This document shows positions 16,819 through 25,263 of a stretch of DNA of 45,691 bases, piece by piece. Source of the DNA: JBHPCZ01 sp042573625. GTDB taxonomy: Bacteria > Desulfobacterota > Desulfobacteria > Desulfobacterales > UBA11574. Each line of letters opens with the position of its first letter. The first letter of the stretch is position 1. The notes beneath the pieces were generated by a model that was not told the DNA's origin, did no database searches, and saw only the letters and a list, made by a program, of their open reading frames with translations. The stretch lies in assembly GCA_042573625.1 (NCBI GenBank), contig JBHPCZ010000012.1:1-45691 (forward strand). The letters run 5' to 3'. Position numbers and translations under genes: made by a program.

Positions 16819-16902
16819 TCATTGGTTTTATCAACACCTTTTCAGGGATGATTGTAGGATTCATTGGTTTTATCAACACCTTTTCAGCAATGATTGTAGG
16901 AT
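16819..16902. repeat. 42-bp tandem duplication
   Basis: Two adjacent 42-base units (16819-16860 and 16861-16902) begin TCATTGGTTTTATCAACACC and differ at two positions (GG versus CA). They lie between the lipoprotein gene and the divergent phosphoesterase gene. No gene or known site explains them. Confidence 0.85.
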
Positions 16903-17018
16903 TAAACCGTATGCCTTTGGATGGAAAGTACCCTTCCGCCTTTCAGGCGACCTGGAAGTCCTTCGTAACATCCCATTATTTCTTGACAAAAAAAAGGATT
17001 TAAACGTAGTCTGACTGA

Positions 17019-17906
17019 ATGAGAATACTTTTTACATCAGATATTCACGCGAGTTCCAGCCATCTTTTTTCAATGCTATCCGTAGCAGACCGTCAGGATG
17101 TGGACAGCATCATTATTGGCGGAGACATCATCCCCCACTATTTGCCCAATACGCGCAGGTCGGGCATATTACGGACGCAGTCGGTTTATCTCAAGGATGT
17201 TTTCATCCCTGAGATTGAAGGCTTCAAGCAGGGCAGGGCGGTTAAAATCTATCTTGATCTTTCCAATGACGACTTCATCTGTAATCGCAGACTTCTTGAA
17301 GACCGCGATGGTGAACTGTTTGACCTGCTGCATATGCGAAAATACAAACTTACGGACACGGTTGATATTATAGGTTACATGAATGTTCCGCCGACCCCTT
17401 TTGACCGTAAAGACTGGGAAAAGCCGGATTCGATCCATCAACCCTTTGCTCCCGGAAATACCGTCAGTCTGCGTGGATATATTTCTTCGGCGGGCAAGTT
17501 GGAAGAAACCGTGATTGATTTAAGTTCAGAGGACACCATTGAGAATGATTTGAAGCAATTATCAGGACTGATTGAACGACCTTTTATTTTTATTTCGCAC
17601 ACCCCCCCTTATCAAACCGCTTTGGATGTCTTGTACAATATGATGCATGCAGGCAGCCTCGCGACTCGGCACTTTATCGAGAAATGGTCCAGAAAAGAAA
17701 AGCTCATCGCTTCACTGCATGGGCATATTCATGAATCTCCGAGCAGATCAGGTTCAATCTGCATCAAGATTGAAAATTCGTTAAGCATCAATCCGGGGCA
17801 GGGGAGTGGCGATGGCGAAAATTTTCGATATGTGATTTTTGAATTGTTGGATGACAAAATCGAACCCAGGATAGAGATATTGCATCTAGTGGCCGCAAAG
17901 TCCTGA
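17019..17906 (+). CDS. Calcineurin-like metallophosphoesterase
   Basis: The 295-residue protein has the metal-ligand motifs of the family in order: SDIH (about 7-10), GGDI (33-36), a degenerate GNH box LSNDD (about 87-91), SHTPPY (about 195) and LHGHIH (about 235). This is a two-metal hydrolase acting on a phosphoester; the substrate is not evident. It is cytosolic, with no signal peptide. The ATG lies 10-20 bases after AT-rich sequence, without a strong ribosome-binding site. Confidence 0.85.
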   Translation: MRILFTSDIHASSSHLFSMLSVADRQDVDSIIIGGDIIPHYLPNTRRSGILRTQSVYLKDVFIPEIEGFKQGRAVKIYLDLSNDDFICNRRLLEDRDGELFDLLHMRKYKLTDTVDIIGYMNVPPTPFDRKDWEKPDSIHQPFAPGNTVSLRGYISSAGKLEETVIDLSSEDTIENDLKQLSGLIERPFIFISHTPPYQTALDVLYNMMHAGSLATRHFIEKWSRKEKLIASLHGHIHESPSRSGSICIKIENSLSINPGQGSGDGENFRYVIFELLDDKIEPRIEILHLVAAKS

Positions 17907-17976
17907 TAATTCATGAGCCGCGAGGTTCTGAAGAAGCTGCTGGCCGATGGATATCGGTCTCATAAAAGTGGATGGG

Positions 17977-18327
17977 ATGGCTGAAAGAAAATCTTCAAGA
18001 AAAACACCGGATCATATCCGGTTGCGACGCTGTATCATGAAACGGCTGTATGCGCTTTTTCAAGATTATCCTTATGCTGCGATTGAGTTGAGTCAGATTT
18101 TAGAAGAATGCCACACCAATGTCAGAGAACTGAACTGGAACATGGTTTATCTGGAAAAATGCGGATATGTTGAACTCGGCAAGTCTATTGAATATCCGCC
18201 ATACATTGCATCTTCTGTTACGATTACAGCCAATGGTATCGAACTGGTCGAAGATGAAAACGGATTTAAGAGGCGATTTCTGTGTGAGCATATGGAAGTT
18301 GATAATGATGATAAATGTTCCGATTAG
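17977..18327 (+). CDS. Small protein, possible winged-helix fold
   Basis: About 116 residues from ATG 17977 (or 126 from ATG 17947; neither has a clear ribosome-binding site). The middle reads like a winged-helix domain: helix ...LYALFQDYPYAAIELSQIL, recognition-like helix VRELNWNMVYLEKCGYVEL, then a short beta hairpin and VTITANGIELVED. It could be a small DNA-binding regulator. A 23-codon frame at 17913-17984 overlaps its start. It is followed 22 bases later by the cNMP/PilZ gene. Confidence 0.5.
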   Translation: MAERKSSRKTPDHIRLRRCIMKRLYALFQDYPYAAIELSQILEECHTNVRELNWNMVYLEKCGYVELGKSIEYPPYIASSVTITANGIELVEDENGFKRRFLCEHMEVDNDDKCSD

Positions 18328-18348
18328 AATAAAAGGAGGGCGCTGACC

Positions 18349-19074
18349 ATGTTTGACGTTTCGACAGAGGAAGTCTTTCAGGATGGACAGATCATATTCG
18401 AAGAAGGAAATGCCGGAGACTGGATCTATATTATCGAGTCCGGAACTGTTGAACTTTATAAGATGGCAGGAGAGGAGAAGGTGGTTATAGATGTTCTTAA
18501 CCCCGGTGATATTTTTGGGGAACTTTCCTACATTGCCAGAATACCTAGGACGTTGACTGCCCGGGCTGTGGGAGAAACAACGCTCGGAATTCTTGACCGT
18601 TCCTTTTTAGATCAGGAATTTAATAAGTTGTCCGGGTCCTTTCGGATGATACTGGTAAACCTTGCTTTGCGGCTTGAGCGGACAACAGAGAAAACTTCAA
18701 CTCCAAAATTGCGCCGACAAGATCCCCGAATCCCCAAGATTCTATCTCTCAGTTTTAAATCCAGTGAGGGTTTTAAAAAGGCTTTTTCCGGGGATATGAG
18801 CAGTGGAGGGATCTTTGTTAAAACCCAAAAGCCCCTTCCCCAAGGAGAAGAGTTCGTTCTCAAGCTTCAGCTTCCGGATACTTCAGAAGTGCTACAGATC
18901 GGGTGCAAAGTATCCTGGAGCCGAACCGAAACAGACGACCCGGTTAAGCGTCCTCCGGGAATGGGTATAGAATTTGTCGAAATCAGCCCTGAGGATCGTC
19001 AGAGATTGAAAAAGGAGCTGATCAAAGGTGATTCCGATATACAACCCACGAGGCTGAAATTTAAACCTCTTTGA
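18349..19074 (+). CDS. Cyclic-nucleotide-binding domain fused to PilZ
   Basis: The 241-residue protein has an N-terminal cNMP-binding beta-roll (FEEGNAGDWIYIIESGTVELYK, VLNPGDIFGELSYIARIPRTLTARA) without a helix-turn-helix domain. Its C-terminal half from about residue 120 is PilZ: RQDPR (the RxxxR motif) and DMSSGGIFV (the D/NxSxxG motif), followed by a TIGR02266-like region. It should bind a cyclic mononucleotide and c-di-GMP and act through protein contacts. AAAGGAGG with good spacing precedes the ATG. It overlaps the convergent lipoprotein gene by 14 bases. Confidence 0.82.
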   Translation: MFDVSTEEVFQDGQIIFEEGNAGDWIYIIESGTVELYKMAGEEKVVIDVLNPGDIFGELSYIARIPRTLTARAVGETTLGILDRSFLDQEFNKLSGSFRMILVNLALRLERTTEKTSTPKLRRQDPRIPKILSLSFKSSEGFKKAFSGDMSSGGIFVKTQKPLPQGEEFVLKLQLPDTSEVLQIGCKVSWSRTETDDPVKRPPGMGIEFVEISPEDRQRLKKELIKGDSDIQPTRLKFKPL

Positions 19075-19519
19075 GCTCTGCCCATCGGATTTTATCATAC
19101 AGTTCACGGGCAATTTTTATAGCCACCGAAGAAGCGTTGGTGAATGTATTTTTTATTTTAAACCAAGAAAGAGACAGTTTTGAATTAAAACCCAATATGG
19201 CTGCTTCTTTGGATAATGATCCGCCGGCCCCTTTGATCGTAATGTACTCAAGTTTGCCGTTCGATGAACAGAAAACGACATTTGCATTCATTTTATCGAT
19301 ATATCCGTTGTTTATGGTAATTTTCACCTCAGTGATATTGTTAAATCCTGATTGAATGGATAATATTTTTCCGATATCATTACCGTTCAAATAAACAGTA
19401 TCACTGATAAGATCAGGCGTATCTTTAAACATCACATAAAAAAGATTGCTTTCTTTTGATGAACAACCCGATGTTATGATAACAATACTCAAGATCGTGA
19501 GCAAACCGTACCGTTTCAT
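19061..19519 (-). CDS. MCE/MlaD-like lipoprotein
   Basis: The 152-residue protein has a lipoprotein signal ending in ITSGC (Cys 19). The mature part has DLISDTVYLNGNDIGKILSI, similar to the V-x-x-x-G-x-x-V-G-x-V core of MCE/MlaD domains that bind phospholipids. It is shorter than MlaD and lacks the ring-forming C-terminal extension. A role in lipid transport is inferred only. GGGAGGA precedes the ATG. Confidence 0.5.
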   Translation of the reverse strand: MKRYGLLTILSIVIITSGCSSKESNLFYVMFKDTPDLISDTVYLNGNDIGKILSIQSGFNNITEVKITINNGYIDKMNANVVFCSSNGKLEYITIKGAGGSLSKEAAILGFNSKLSLSWFKIKNTFTNASSVAIKIARELYDKIRWAELKEV

Positions 19520-20065
19520 TTATCCTCCCTATCGCTTCGAGTTCTTTTCATTTGGTGTTTTGTGCAATTTGACGCAGCTTTTTACCTGATATCGGATCAC
19601 AAGTAAAGGGGGATATTGGTAGAAAAATATTTTTTGACGTGAAAACTTTTATAAAAACCGCGCCAGGATACCCCGTGGCTTGCCGCGGGGAGTTTCAATT
19701 GTGTCCTAAGCCTTTGTTTATAGCGGAGGACCCGGAGAGATTCCACTGATCCGTAGTGCCGCGATACGCGAGGTATCATTCAGCCGGGGTTTTGAATATC
19801 GAATGCCGAATATCCAATATCAAAGATAGAAGGAAAACAGCGTGCTTATTTTCGGATTGAATTTTCTTCGCAATTTTGCGCTGTCATTTTACAAAAAACC
19901 GAAAAGACTTCATCATTCGACATTCCTTGTTGGATATTGGATATTTGGTAACTTGTAAAAAAGCGGCTGTTTTTAAAGCCGGCGGGCGATGCATCTATCG
20001 TGGGGCTTCCTGATAACTCTCGCTATGCGGGAGGAGATTCACTGATAGATATTGTTATCTGTGTT
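19520..20065. other. Gene-free region with palindromic repeats
   Basis: No protein-coding gene is supported in these 546 bases. The sequence holds a GC-rich hairpin (CCCCGTGGCTTGCCGCGGGG, about 19673-19692). It also has inverted copies of GAATATCCAATATC near 19811-19824 and 19930-19945 around a 100-base centre. These look like dispersed intergenic repeats, with no terminator-like T run. Confidence 0.5.
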
Positions 20066-20815
20066 TTATCCTGCCGTATCGCTAAAACAAGATTTGAACC
20101 AGGAAGCAGCTTCAAGAATAAATTGCCTTTGGTGGGCCTTGTTGCTCATTCGGTGATCACCTTTTTCCTGTAGAATCAATCTTTTTGATCCATTTGCTTT
20201 TTTGTATATCTCCAGAGCATGGGAGACCGGCACGACATCGTCTGCTTTTCCATGAAAAATTAAAACGTTATGAATATTTATCAGCTTGTCGGAAATGTCG
20301 AATACATATTTATTTTCGAAAAGTCCGGATTTCAGTACATCTGAATCTTTCGATTTTTTCAGTGCTTTAACTATGGGAGTGCTGCGAACCAGAGCTGCAA
20401 AGGTAACCAGCGCATCTATTTCTAAAGTACTTGCTGTGGATAGGCAGACCGCCCCTCCCATGCTGCTTCCGAAAAGACCGATTCGGTTTCCGGTGTCATT
20501 TCTGGCTTTAACCGTCTGTATTGCACTGATCAGATCGCTACACCGGCCATGAAATGACGGGATATCCCGGAATGTCCCTTGGCTGGAACCGCAACCGCGG
20601 TGGTCAAACCTGAAAAATGCAATACCAAGTTGGCTGCATTTTTGGGCCAGGGCGATCTGTTTTGGAGAACTGCTGCTGCTCAGAAGGCCGTGCGATCCGA
20701 TAACCACAGGTGGGGCATTTAGAGCCGGCAGATGCAGAATCCCCTTTAACAGAAAGCCGTCTGATGAGAACGTGATGTTTTTGCAAATAGAATTGCTTAA
20801 ATCATTTTGGACCAT
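20066..20815 (-). CDS. Alpha/beta hydrolase
   Basis: The 249-residue enzyme has the serine-hydrolase fold marks: SHGLLSSS oxyanion region, FRFDHRGCGSSQG, nucleophile elbow GSSMGG (about 115-120), the acid in HGKADDVVP (about 190-198) and the catalytic His in KGDHRM (about 222-227). It resembles the dienelactone hydrolase/serine aminopeptidase type found as cytosolic esterases; the substrate is unknown. AAGGA precedes the ATG. It is divergent from the rlmD-like gene, with 96 bases between the two starts. Confidence 0.85.
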   Translation of the reverse strand: MVQNDLSNSICKNITFSSDGFLLKGILHLPALNAPPVVIGSHGLLSSSSSPKQIALAQKCSQLGIAFFRFDHRGCGSSQGTFRDIPSFHGRCSDLISAIQTVKARNDTGNRIGLFGSSMGGAVCLSTASTLEIDALVTFAALVRSTPIVKALKKSKDSDVLKSGLFENKYVFDISDKLINIHNVLIFHGKADDVVPVSHALEIYKKANGSKRLILQEKGDHRMSNKAHQRQFILEAASWFKSCFSDTAG

Positions 20816-20911
20816 AAAGATTCCTTGATTTTATCTGTTTTGGTAGTATAAACGAAAATTTACATTTTGTCACCATGGTGCTTCCATCCAAATCTCAAAC
20901 GGATTGCAGAA

Positions 20912-22300
20912 ATGACAGTAAAAAAGGGACAACTCCTTGAATTGAAAATTACTAATATGGCTTTTGGCGGAAAGGGCCTCGCACGGACGAACGGTTTTAC
21001 TGTTTTCGTTGACGGCGCGGTACCGCTGGATTTAGTCACTGCCCGTATAATCAAAAAAAAGAAGCAGTATGCTGAAGCCCGTGTTGATACTCTGGTGGAG
21101 CCTTCGCCCCACAGGGTAGATCCTCCCTGCATTTACAGTGGCTTTTGTGGCGGCTGCAAATGGCAGTTTTTAGCTTACGAAAAGCAGCTGATTTATAAGC
21201 GGCAGCATGTGGTCGATGCCCTTGAACGTATAGGACTTGTACAGGGAGTTCTGGTGTATCCCACAATTCCCTCAAAATCGATTTTCGGATACAGGAACAA
21301 AATGGAGTTTTCATGCGCTGACAGAAGGTGGCTTCTGCCTGACGAGATGGGCAAAGAGGTCGTTGACAAAGATTTCGCTCTCGGCCTTCATGTGCCGGGA
21401 ACCTTTTACAAGGTTCTTGACACCAAAGAGTGCCTGCTTCAACCCGAAACGGGCAACCATATTTTAGAGGACGTCAGGACATACATGAAGCGTTCCGGGT
21501 TCCCTGCTTATGGGCTTCGAAGTCATAGCGGATTTTGGCGTTTTCTTATGCTGAGGCATTCCGTGGCACATGACCAGTGGATGGTTAACATTATAACTGC
21601 AGCTGAGAATCGTGAAACGGTTCAACCCCTGGCAGATCAGTTGATGGAAAAATATTCACAAATCGTTTCCGTCGTGAACAACATAACTTCACGGAAAGCC
21701 GGTGTCGCTGTTGGAGAGTATGAGATACGCCTTGCCGGTAGATCCAGCATCAGAGACAGAGTCGGTGGTCTGGAGTTTGAAATCTCCGCGAACTCTTTTT
21801 TTCAGACCAATACGTCAGGGGCAGGGCGGTTGTATGAAACGGTAAAGAAATATGCCGCGCTTTCAGGTAAAGAGACGGTCGTCGACCTATACAGCGGGAC
21901 AGGGACCATTGCCATCTCTCTTGCGGATTCTGCCATAGATGTGATTGGAATAGAAATTGCCGAAACCGCCCTTAGTGATGCCGTCAACAACTGCCGGATA
22001 AACCGGGTTTCCAACTGTCGGTTTATCCCCGGAGATATCAAGAATTGTCTTTCACAGGTGAGCGTAAAGCCCGATGTCATGGTTATCGATCCGCCGAGGT
22101 CAGGGATGCACAAGGATGTTGTCAAACAGGTCCTTGACATGGCCCCGCTCAAGATTGTTTATGTTTCTTGCAATCCTGCGACCATGGCGCGGGATATCGG
22201 TATGATAAAAGAGGCTTACCGGGTGATTGAGGTGCAGCCAATAGACATGTTTCCACATACGTATCACGTCGAGGCGGTGGCAAGGCTCGAATTGATGTAA
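20912..22300 (+). CDS. rlmD: 23S rRNA uracil-C5 methyltransferase (RlmD/RumA family)
   Basis: The 462-residue protein has an N-terminal TRAM domain, iron-sulfur cysteines in PPCIYSGFCGGC (C73, C79, C82 from ATG 20912), and the methyltransferase half: VDLYSGTGTIAISLAD (SAM site), VMVIDPPRSGMHKDV and the catalytic Cys in VYVSCNPATMARD. It would methylate a uracil in 23S rRNA or tRNA using SAM; RlmD versus RlmC/TrmA-like is not settled. ATG 20912 was preferred over 20867 because the TRAM domain begins there. Confidence 0.85.
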   Translation: MTVKKGQLLELKITNMAFGGKGLARTNGFTVFVDGAVPLDLVTARIIKKKKQYAEARVDTLVEPSPHRVDPPCIYSGFCGGCKWQFLAYEKQLIYKRQHVVDALERIGLVQGVLVYPTIPSKSIFGYRNKMEFSCADRRWLLPDEMGKEVVDKDFALGLHVPGTFYKVLDTKECLLQPETGNHILEDVRTYMKRSGFPAYGLRSHSGFWRFLMLRHSVAHDQWMVNIITAAENRETVQPLADQLMEKYSQIVSVVNNITSRKAGVAVGEYEIRLAGRSSIRDRVGGLEFEISANSFFQTNTSGAGRLYETVKKYAALSGKETVVDLYSGTGTIAISLADSAIDVIGIEIAETALSDAVNNCRINRVSNCRFIPGDIKNCLSQVSVKPDVMVIDPPRSGMHKDVVKQVLDMAPLKIVYVSCNPATMARDIGMIKEAYRVIEVQPIDMFPHTYHVEAVARLELM

Positions 22301-22349
22301 AACCTGAATCTTGCAAGGTTGATAAGAGTTGATAAGTTGAGTTGGTTGA

Positions 22350-22432
22350 GTTGATAAGAATTCCCTTTCAAGGACAAAATCAGGGAAAAGTTGGTTGATA
22401 AGAATTCCCTTTCAAGGACAAAATCAGGAAAA
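22350..22432. repeat. Tandem copies of the IS91-end sequence
   Basis: GTTGATAAGAATTCCCTTTC starts a 44-base unit at 22350 and again at 22394; a third copy starts at 24048. Each unit can form a hairpin (TTCCCT / AGGGAA). The stretch before it, 22319-22349, has irregular GTTGATAAG/GTTGAGTT repeats. These lie where the 3' end (origin-like end) of the IS91-type element would be. Confidence 0.7.
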
Positions 22433-23097
22433 ATTTACGGTTGTGTAAGGCAACAGAGTGTCCCCCAATATGCAGTATGGTCAGATTTCACACATCGACC
22501 AGAATACGGAAAATCCACTTATAGAATTGATATGACCGTTAATAGGCATTATGTCAATGGCATTTCTTGCCAAACATACTGAAATGCCCGAAATTTGGAA
22601 ACAGAAAATCTGTAGGACCGCTTCCTTAGCTTCCCAAAAAGGCCTCTGTGGAGTACTGCGGATCTCGGATATAACTTGTCCCGCCGAAGTCCGAACGAAG
22701 GCGGATCATCCACACAGGGTCCGGGCTGATCGTCATATACGGGGAAAACATCGAAGGGCGGATTGTTAGCGCGGGGCAGCGGTTTACGCTTCACCTCCCA
22801 CAAACCCAAATGTTTAAGGATTTTTTTAATCACATCCTCATTTTCGATAAAGGCAATTACCCGCATCGATCCCTGACATTTGGCACATATAAACGGATCA
22901 ACCTCATAGATCTTTTGAATCAGTCGTGCCCAGTTTTTGCGAAACTGCTTGGGACTCAACTCCGGTTCCAAAATATAAGGTATCTGATCGTCTGTCTGAG
23001 CTTTCTTGCGGCGACGACGATTTACGTTGCTGTAGTAACCATAATACCTTGGTGACAACTAATAAACTCCGATATCCGACAACCTTGTCGGGGCTTC
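22394..23097 (-). mobile_element. IS91-type element 3' remnant, copy 1
   Basis: This stretch is nearly identical to 24044-24737 apart from a 114-bp insertion there. It holds the C-terminal part of an IS91-family transposase gene and the terminal hairpin-like sequence. The 5' two thirds of the element are missing. It abuts the stop codon of the methyltransferase gene at 23098. Confidence 0.75.
22549..23058 (-). pseudogene. IS91-family transposase, C-terminal fragment
   Basis: About 169 codons remain, closed upstream by an in-frame TAG at 23059-23061. It has RYYGYYSN near the start, PFICAKCQGSMRVIAFIE with a CxxC pair, and VIKKILKHLGLWE, all typical of IS91/ISCR-like transposase C-termini. The N-terminal zinc domain and the HUH/Y2 catalytic core are absent, so it cannot be active. 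A related fragment lies at 24203-24731. Confidence 0.75.
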
Positions 23098-23898
23098 TCA
23101 CTTGCGAACCGCCTTTAACAGAAAACAGGTATGTGCAGAATAAAAATCCACTTCACCTATCCCTGATACGCTGGTAACCTCGAAACCATTACCCTTTAAG
23201 TAGTCCCGAACTGTTTCATATTCCAGCTTTTTTAATTGTACGGGGCTATAAAAAGCTTCCATAACTGTCTGTTCCAGAGGTTTACCCCGGTTAGAATTCA
23301 CCCGTCTGCCAAGAAAACTATTGGCTGGCAAACAGGCTAAGAATGCAAAACATTTGGCGACCGTCAGCCTTGAATGAGCGGGCACTCTGGATAAAACCAT
23401 TCGTATCGCTTCATAGAGTTTATCTAACCGGCTTTTCTTCAAAGCCATCAGAACAATACTGCCGTTTTTTGCTGTTACCCTAATGAGTTCGTCCAAACAG
23501 TCAAAGGTATTCTCAACATAGGGCAAGGTGCCACAGGTAAAAACAACATCAAAGGATTCACTCTTAAAGGGCAGTGAGCATAAATCTCCAAAAGATAACA
23601 GCGAATTCTGCACCTTCCGTTTAGAACATTCATTCTGTGCAACGCGAAGGCTTTCTGCACTCAAATCCATTCCCACAACCTGCCTGGCGCCCTTTAAAGC
23701 GAAATACAAGTTTGCAGTTCCGGTTCCACAACCCGCATCCAGACACTTCCGGCCCTCTATTTCGGCACTGTCAAAACTATAACTGCAGAATCGGGACATC
23801 TGCTGGAAATGCCTGGAAAAATGTTTCGTATAATTATCAAACTCTTTTCCAACAGTATCGAAAAGTTCTCCAATTTCAGGTCGTTTGCCTGTGCTCAT
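23098..23898 (-). CDS. Class I SAM-dependent methyltransferase
   Basis: From ATG 23898 the protein has 266 residues, with the SAM-binding motif LDAGCGTGTANLYF at about 52-65, GMDLSAESLRVA (motif II), and FDVVFTCGTLPYVENTFDCLDELIRV (motif IV and following), typical of Methyltransf_11/25. The acceptor is unknown. The frame is open for 83 codons further upstream, but that part overlaps a truncated aminotransferase gene in another frame and is not used. The DegT remnant just upstream suggests it once belonged to a nucleotide-sugar gene set, for example an O-antigen operon. It is flanked on both sides by IS91 remnants. Confidence 0.8.
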   Translation of the reverse strand: MSTGKRPEIGELFDTVGKEFDNYTKHFSRHFQQMSRFCSYSFDSAEIEGRKCLDAGCGTGTANLYFALKGARQVVGMDLSAESLRVAQNECSKRKVQNSLLSFGDLCSLPFKSESFDVVFTCGTLPYVENTFDCLDELIRVTAKNGSIVLMALKKSRLDKLYEAIRMVLSRVPAHSRLTVAKCFAFLACLPANSFLGRRVNSNRGKPLEQTVMEAFYSPVQLKKLEYETVRDYLKGNGFEVTSVSGIGEVDFYSAHTCFLLKAVRK

Positions 23899-23935
23899 AT
23901 AGGTCCATCTTCCGGGTAAAGATCCTGTAGTCAAA

Positions 23936-24043
23936 TCATTTTTCGAGAACTTTTTTAAAAGCCCTGATAACATCTGCAACATCTTTCTCCGCCAAACCTG
24001 CCGATAGTAGCAGTGACAGAGTCCTTGCGCCTGTCCACTCCGC
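23936..24043 (-). pseudogene. DegT/DnrJ/EryC1-type aminotransferase, last 35 codons
   Basis: In the frame ending at TGA 23936-23938 the sequence reads AEWTGARTLSLLLSAGLAEK, then DVADVIRAFKKVLEK. This is the C-terminal signature of sugar aminotransferases (PLP-dependent, nucleotide-sugar pathways). The remainder was removed where the second IS91 remnant begins at 24044. The fragment ends 38 bases before the methyltransferase start, so the two genes were once adjacent. Confidence 0.65.
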
Positions 24044-24202
24044 ATTGGTTGATAAGAATTCCCTTTCAAGGGCAAAATCAGGGAAAATTTACGGTTGTGT
24101 GAGGCAACAGAATGTATCCAAATATGTAGTATGGTCAGATTCCACACATCAACCAGAATACGGAAAATCCACTAATGGAATTGATATGACCAATAATAGG
24201 CA

Positions 24203-24731
24203 TTATGTCAATGGCATTTCTTGCCAAACATACTGAAATGCCCGAAATTTGGAAACAGAAAATCTGTAGGACCGCTTCCTTAGTGCTTCGATTCGCAATT
24301 ACTGTGACGTATTTTGCACGATCAATTCAATGTAATTGCTCACTCAGCACTTAGTCCTGAGTGAGTTAATTCGTAATCGAATTTACGAATCGATGGACTT
24401 AGCTTCCCAAAAAGGCCTCTGTGGAGTACTGCGGATCTCGGATATAACTTGTCCCGCCGAAGTCCAAACGAAGGCGGATCATCCACACAGGGTCCGGGCT
24501 GATCGTCATATACGGGGAAAACATCGAAGGGCGGATCGTTAGCGCGGGGCAGCGGTTTACGCTTCACCTCCCACAAACCCAAATGTTTAAGGATTTTTTT
24601 AATCACATCCTCATTTTCGATAAAGGCAATTACCCGCTTTGAACCTTGACATCGAGAACATACAAGTGGATCAACCTCGTAAATTTTTTATATCAATCGT
24701 GCCCAGTTTTTGCGAAATTGCTTGGGACTCA
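24203..24731 (-). pseudogene. IS91-family transposase fragment, second copy
   Basis: It matches the copy at 22549-23058 but is broken twice: by the 114-bp insertion and by an in-frame TAA near 24690 (RLI-stop-KIYEVDP). It retains DVIKKILKHLGLWEV and the downstream PRAN/PPFDVFPVYDD segment. It is clearly non-functional. Confidence 0.75.
24284..24397. mobile_element. 114-bp MITE-like insertion with 5-bp target duplication
   Basis: Comparison with the uninterrupted copy 1 shows an exact insertion between CTTAG repeats (24279-24283 and 24398-24402). The ends are TGCTTCGATTCGCAA and the inverse TCCATCGATTCGTAA (12 of 15 match). The centre forms a 9-bp stem, CTCACTCAG / CTGAGTGAG. There is no open frame. 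The intact empty site in copy 1 makes the boundaries certain. Confidence 0.85.
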
Positions 24732-24737
24732 GCCATG

Positions 24738-25044
24738 AGTTTTTCCACCTTTTGCAGTTGCTAACAAAACCGAATGCTATCGCAAAAGACGTGCCGGATT
24801 GAACAACCTCGCTAAAAGTACCGTATGTTGGATAGGGATGGTAACTCATCCACTAAATGGCATTTGTATGCTTTGTTGGTTTGATGAAGCTACCCAAAAT
24901 TCAGTGCGGGGATGTACAAATTTCAGTGCAAAAAACAGCCGGGGAAGGTCACTTCGGTAGAAAAAAAGATGTTTAGGATTGCAAAATCGGTAAATATAGA
25001 TTAAACTTAACATAATGTAATTATTATTGAAAAGGAGCAAGGTC
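24738..25044. other. Gene-free spacer before the antitoxin gene
   Basis: No gene or recognised repeat is seen in these 307 bases. GC content and short frames look like decayed DNA next to the IS91 remnant. The last 60 bases are AT-rich and probably hold the antitoxin promoter, but no clear -35/-10 pair stands out. Confidence 0.4.
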
Positions 25045-25263
25045 ATGGACATTTCCTTGCCTTTAGATAAGATGACGAATTTGAATAAGATCGCTTTGAT
25101 GGCGCAACTATGGGATGATCTTTGTCGAGATCCCGAATCCGTCCCTTCACCAGATTGGCATAAAAATGTCTTGGCGGAAAGAGAAGAACGAATTAAGAAA
25201 GGCACGGTGGAATTCACTCGTTTTGAAGTGGCTAAAGACAGGATCAGGAATCAAACTAAATGA
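25045..25263 (+). CDS. Addiction-module component (antitoxin) protein
   Basis: The 72-residue protein from ATG 25045 (AAGGAG seven bases upstream) begins MDISLPLDKM and has LWDDLCRDPESVPSPDWHK and LAEREERIKKG, the pattern of the putative addiction module component family (PF09720). Members pair with RelE/ParE-type toxins. Its stop overlaps the start of a truncated toxin frame as ATGA, so it is now apparently an orphan antitoxin. Confidence 0.75.
   Translation: MDISLPLDKMTNLNKIALMAQLWDDLCRDPESVPSPDWHKNVLAEREERIKKGTVEFTRFEVAKDRIRNQTK

Larger units (their letters stand above)
24044..24737 (-). mobile_element. IS91-type element 3' remnant, copy 2 (interrupted)
   Basis: This is a direct repeat of 22394-23097. 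It loses similarity at about 24731-24737, inside the transposase part. It contains a nested insertion at 24284-24397. With copy 1 it brackets the methyltransferase gene and the DegT fragment. Confidence 0.75.

Noticed and set aside
16665..17003. 112-codon plus-strand frame with repeated IGFINTF segments
   Set aside because: The repetition comes from the 42-bp DNA duplication, and the frame has no ribosome-binding site and overlaps the lipoprotein gene.
17913..17984. 23-codon plus-strand frame MSREVLKKLLADGYRSHKSG and three more residues
   Set aside because: No ribosome-binding site or family; it overlaps the probable start of the winged-helix-like gene and ends at a TGA with no sign of selenocysteine decoding.
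22350..24100. Possible CRISPR array from the GTTGATAAG repeats
   Set aside because: Only three unequal copies with no spacer regularity; they are parts of IS91-type ends.
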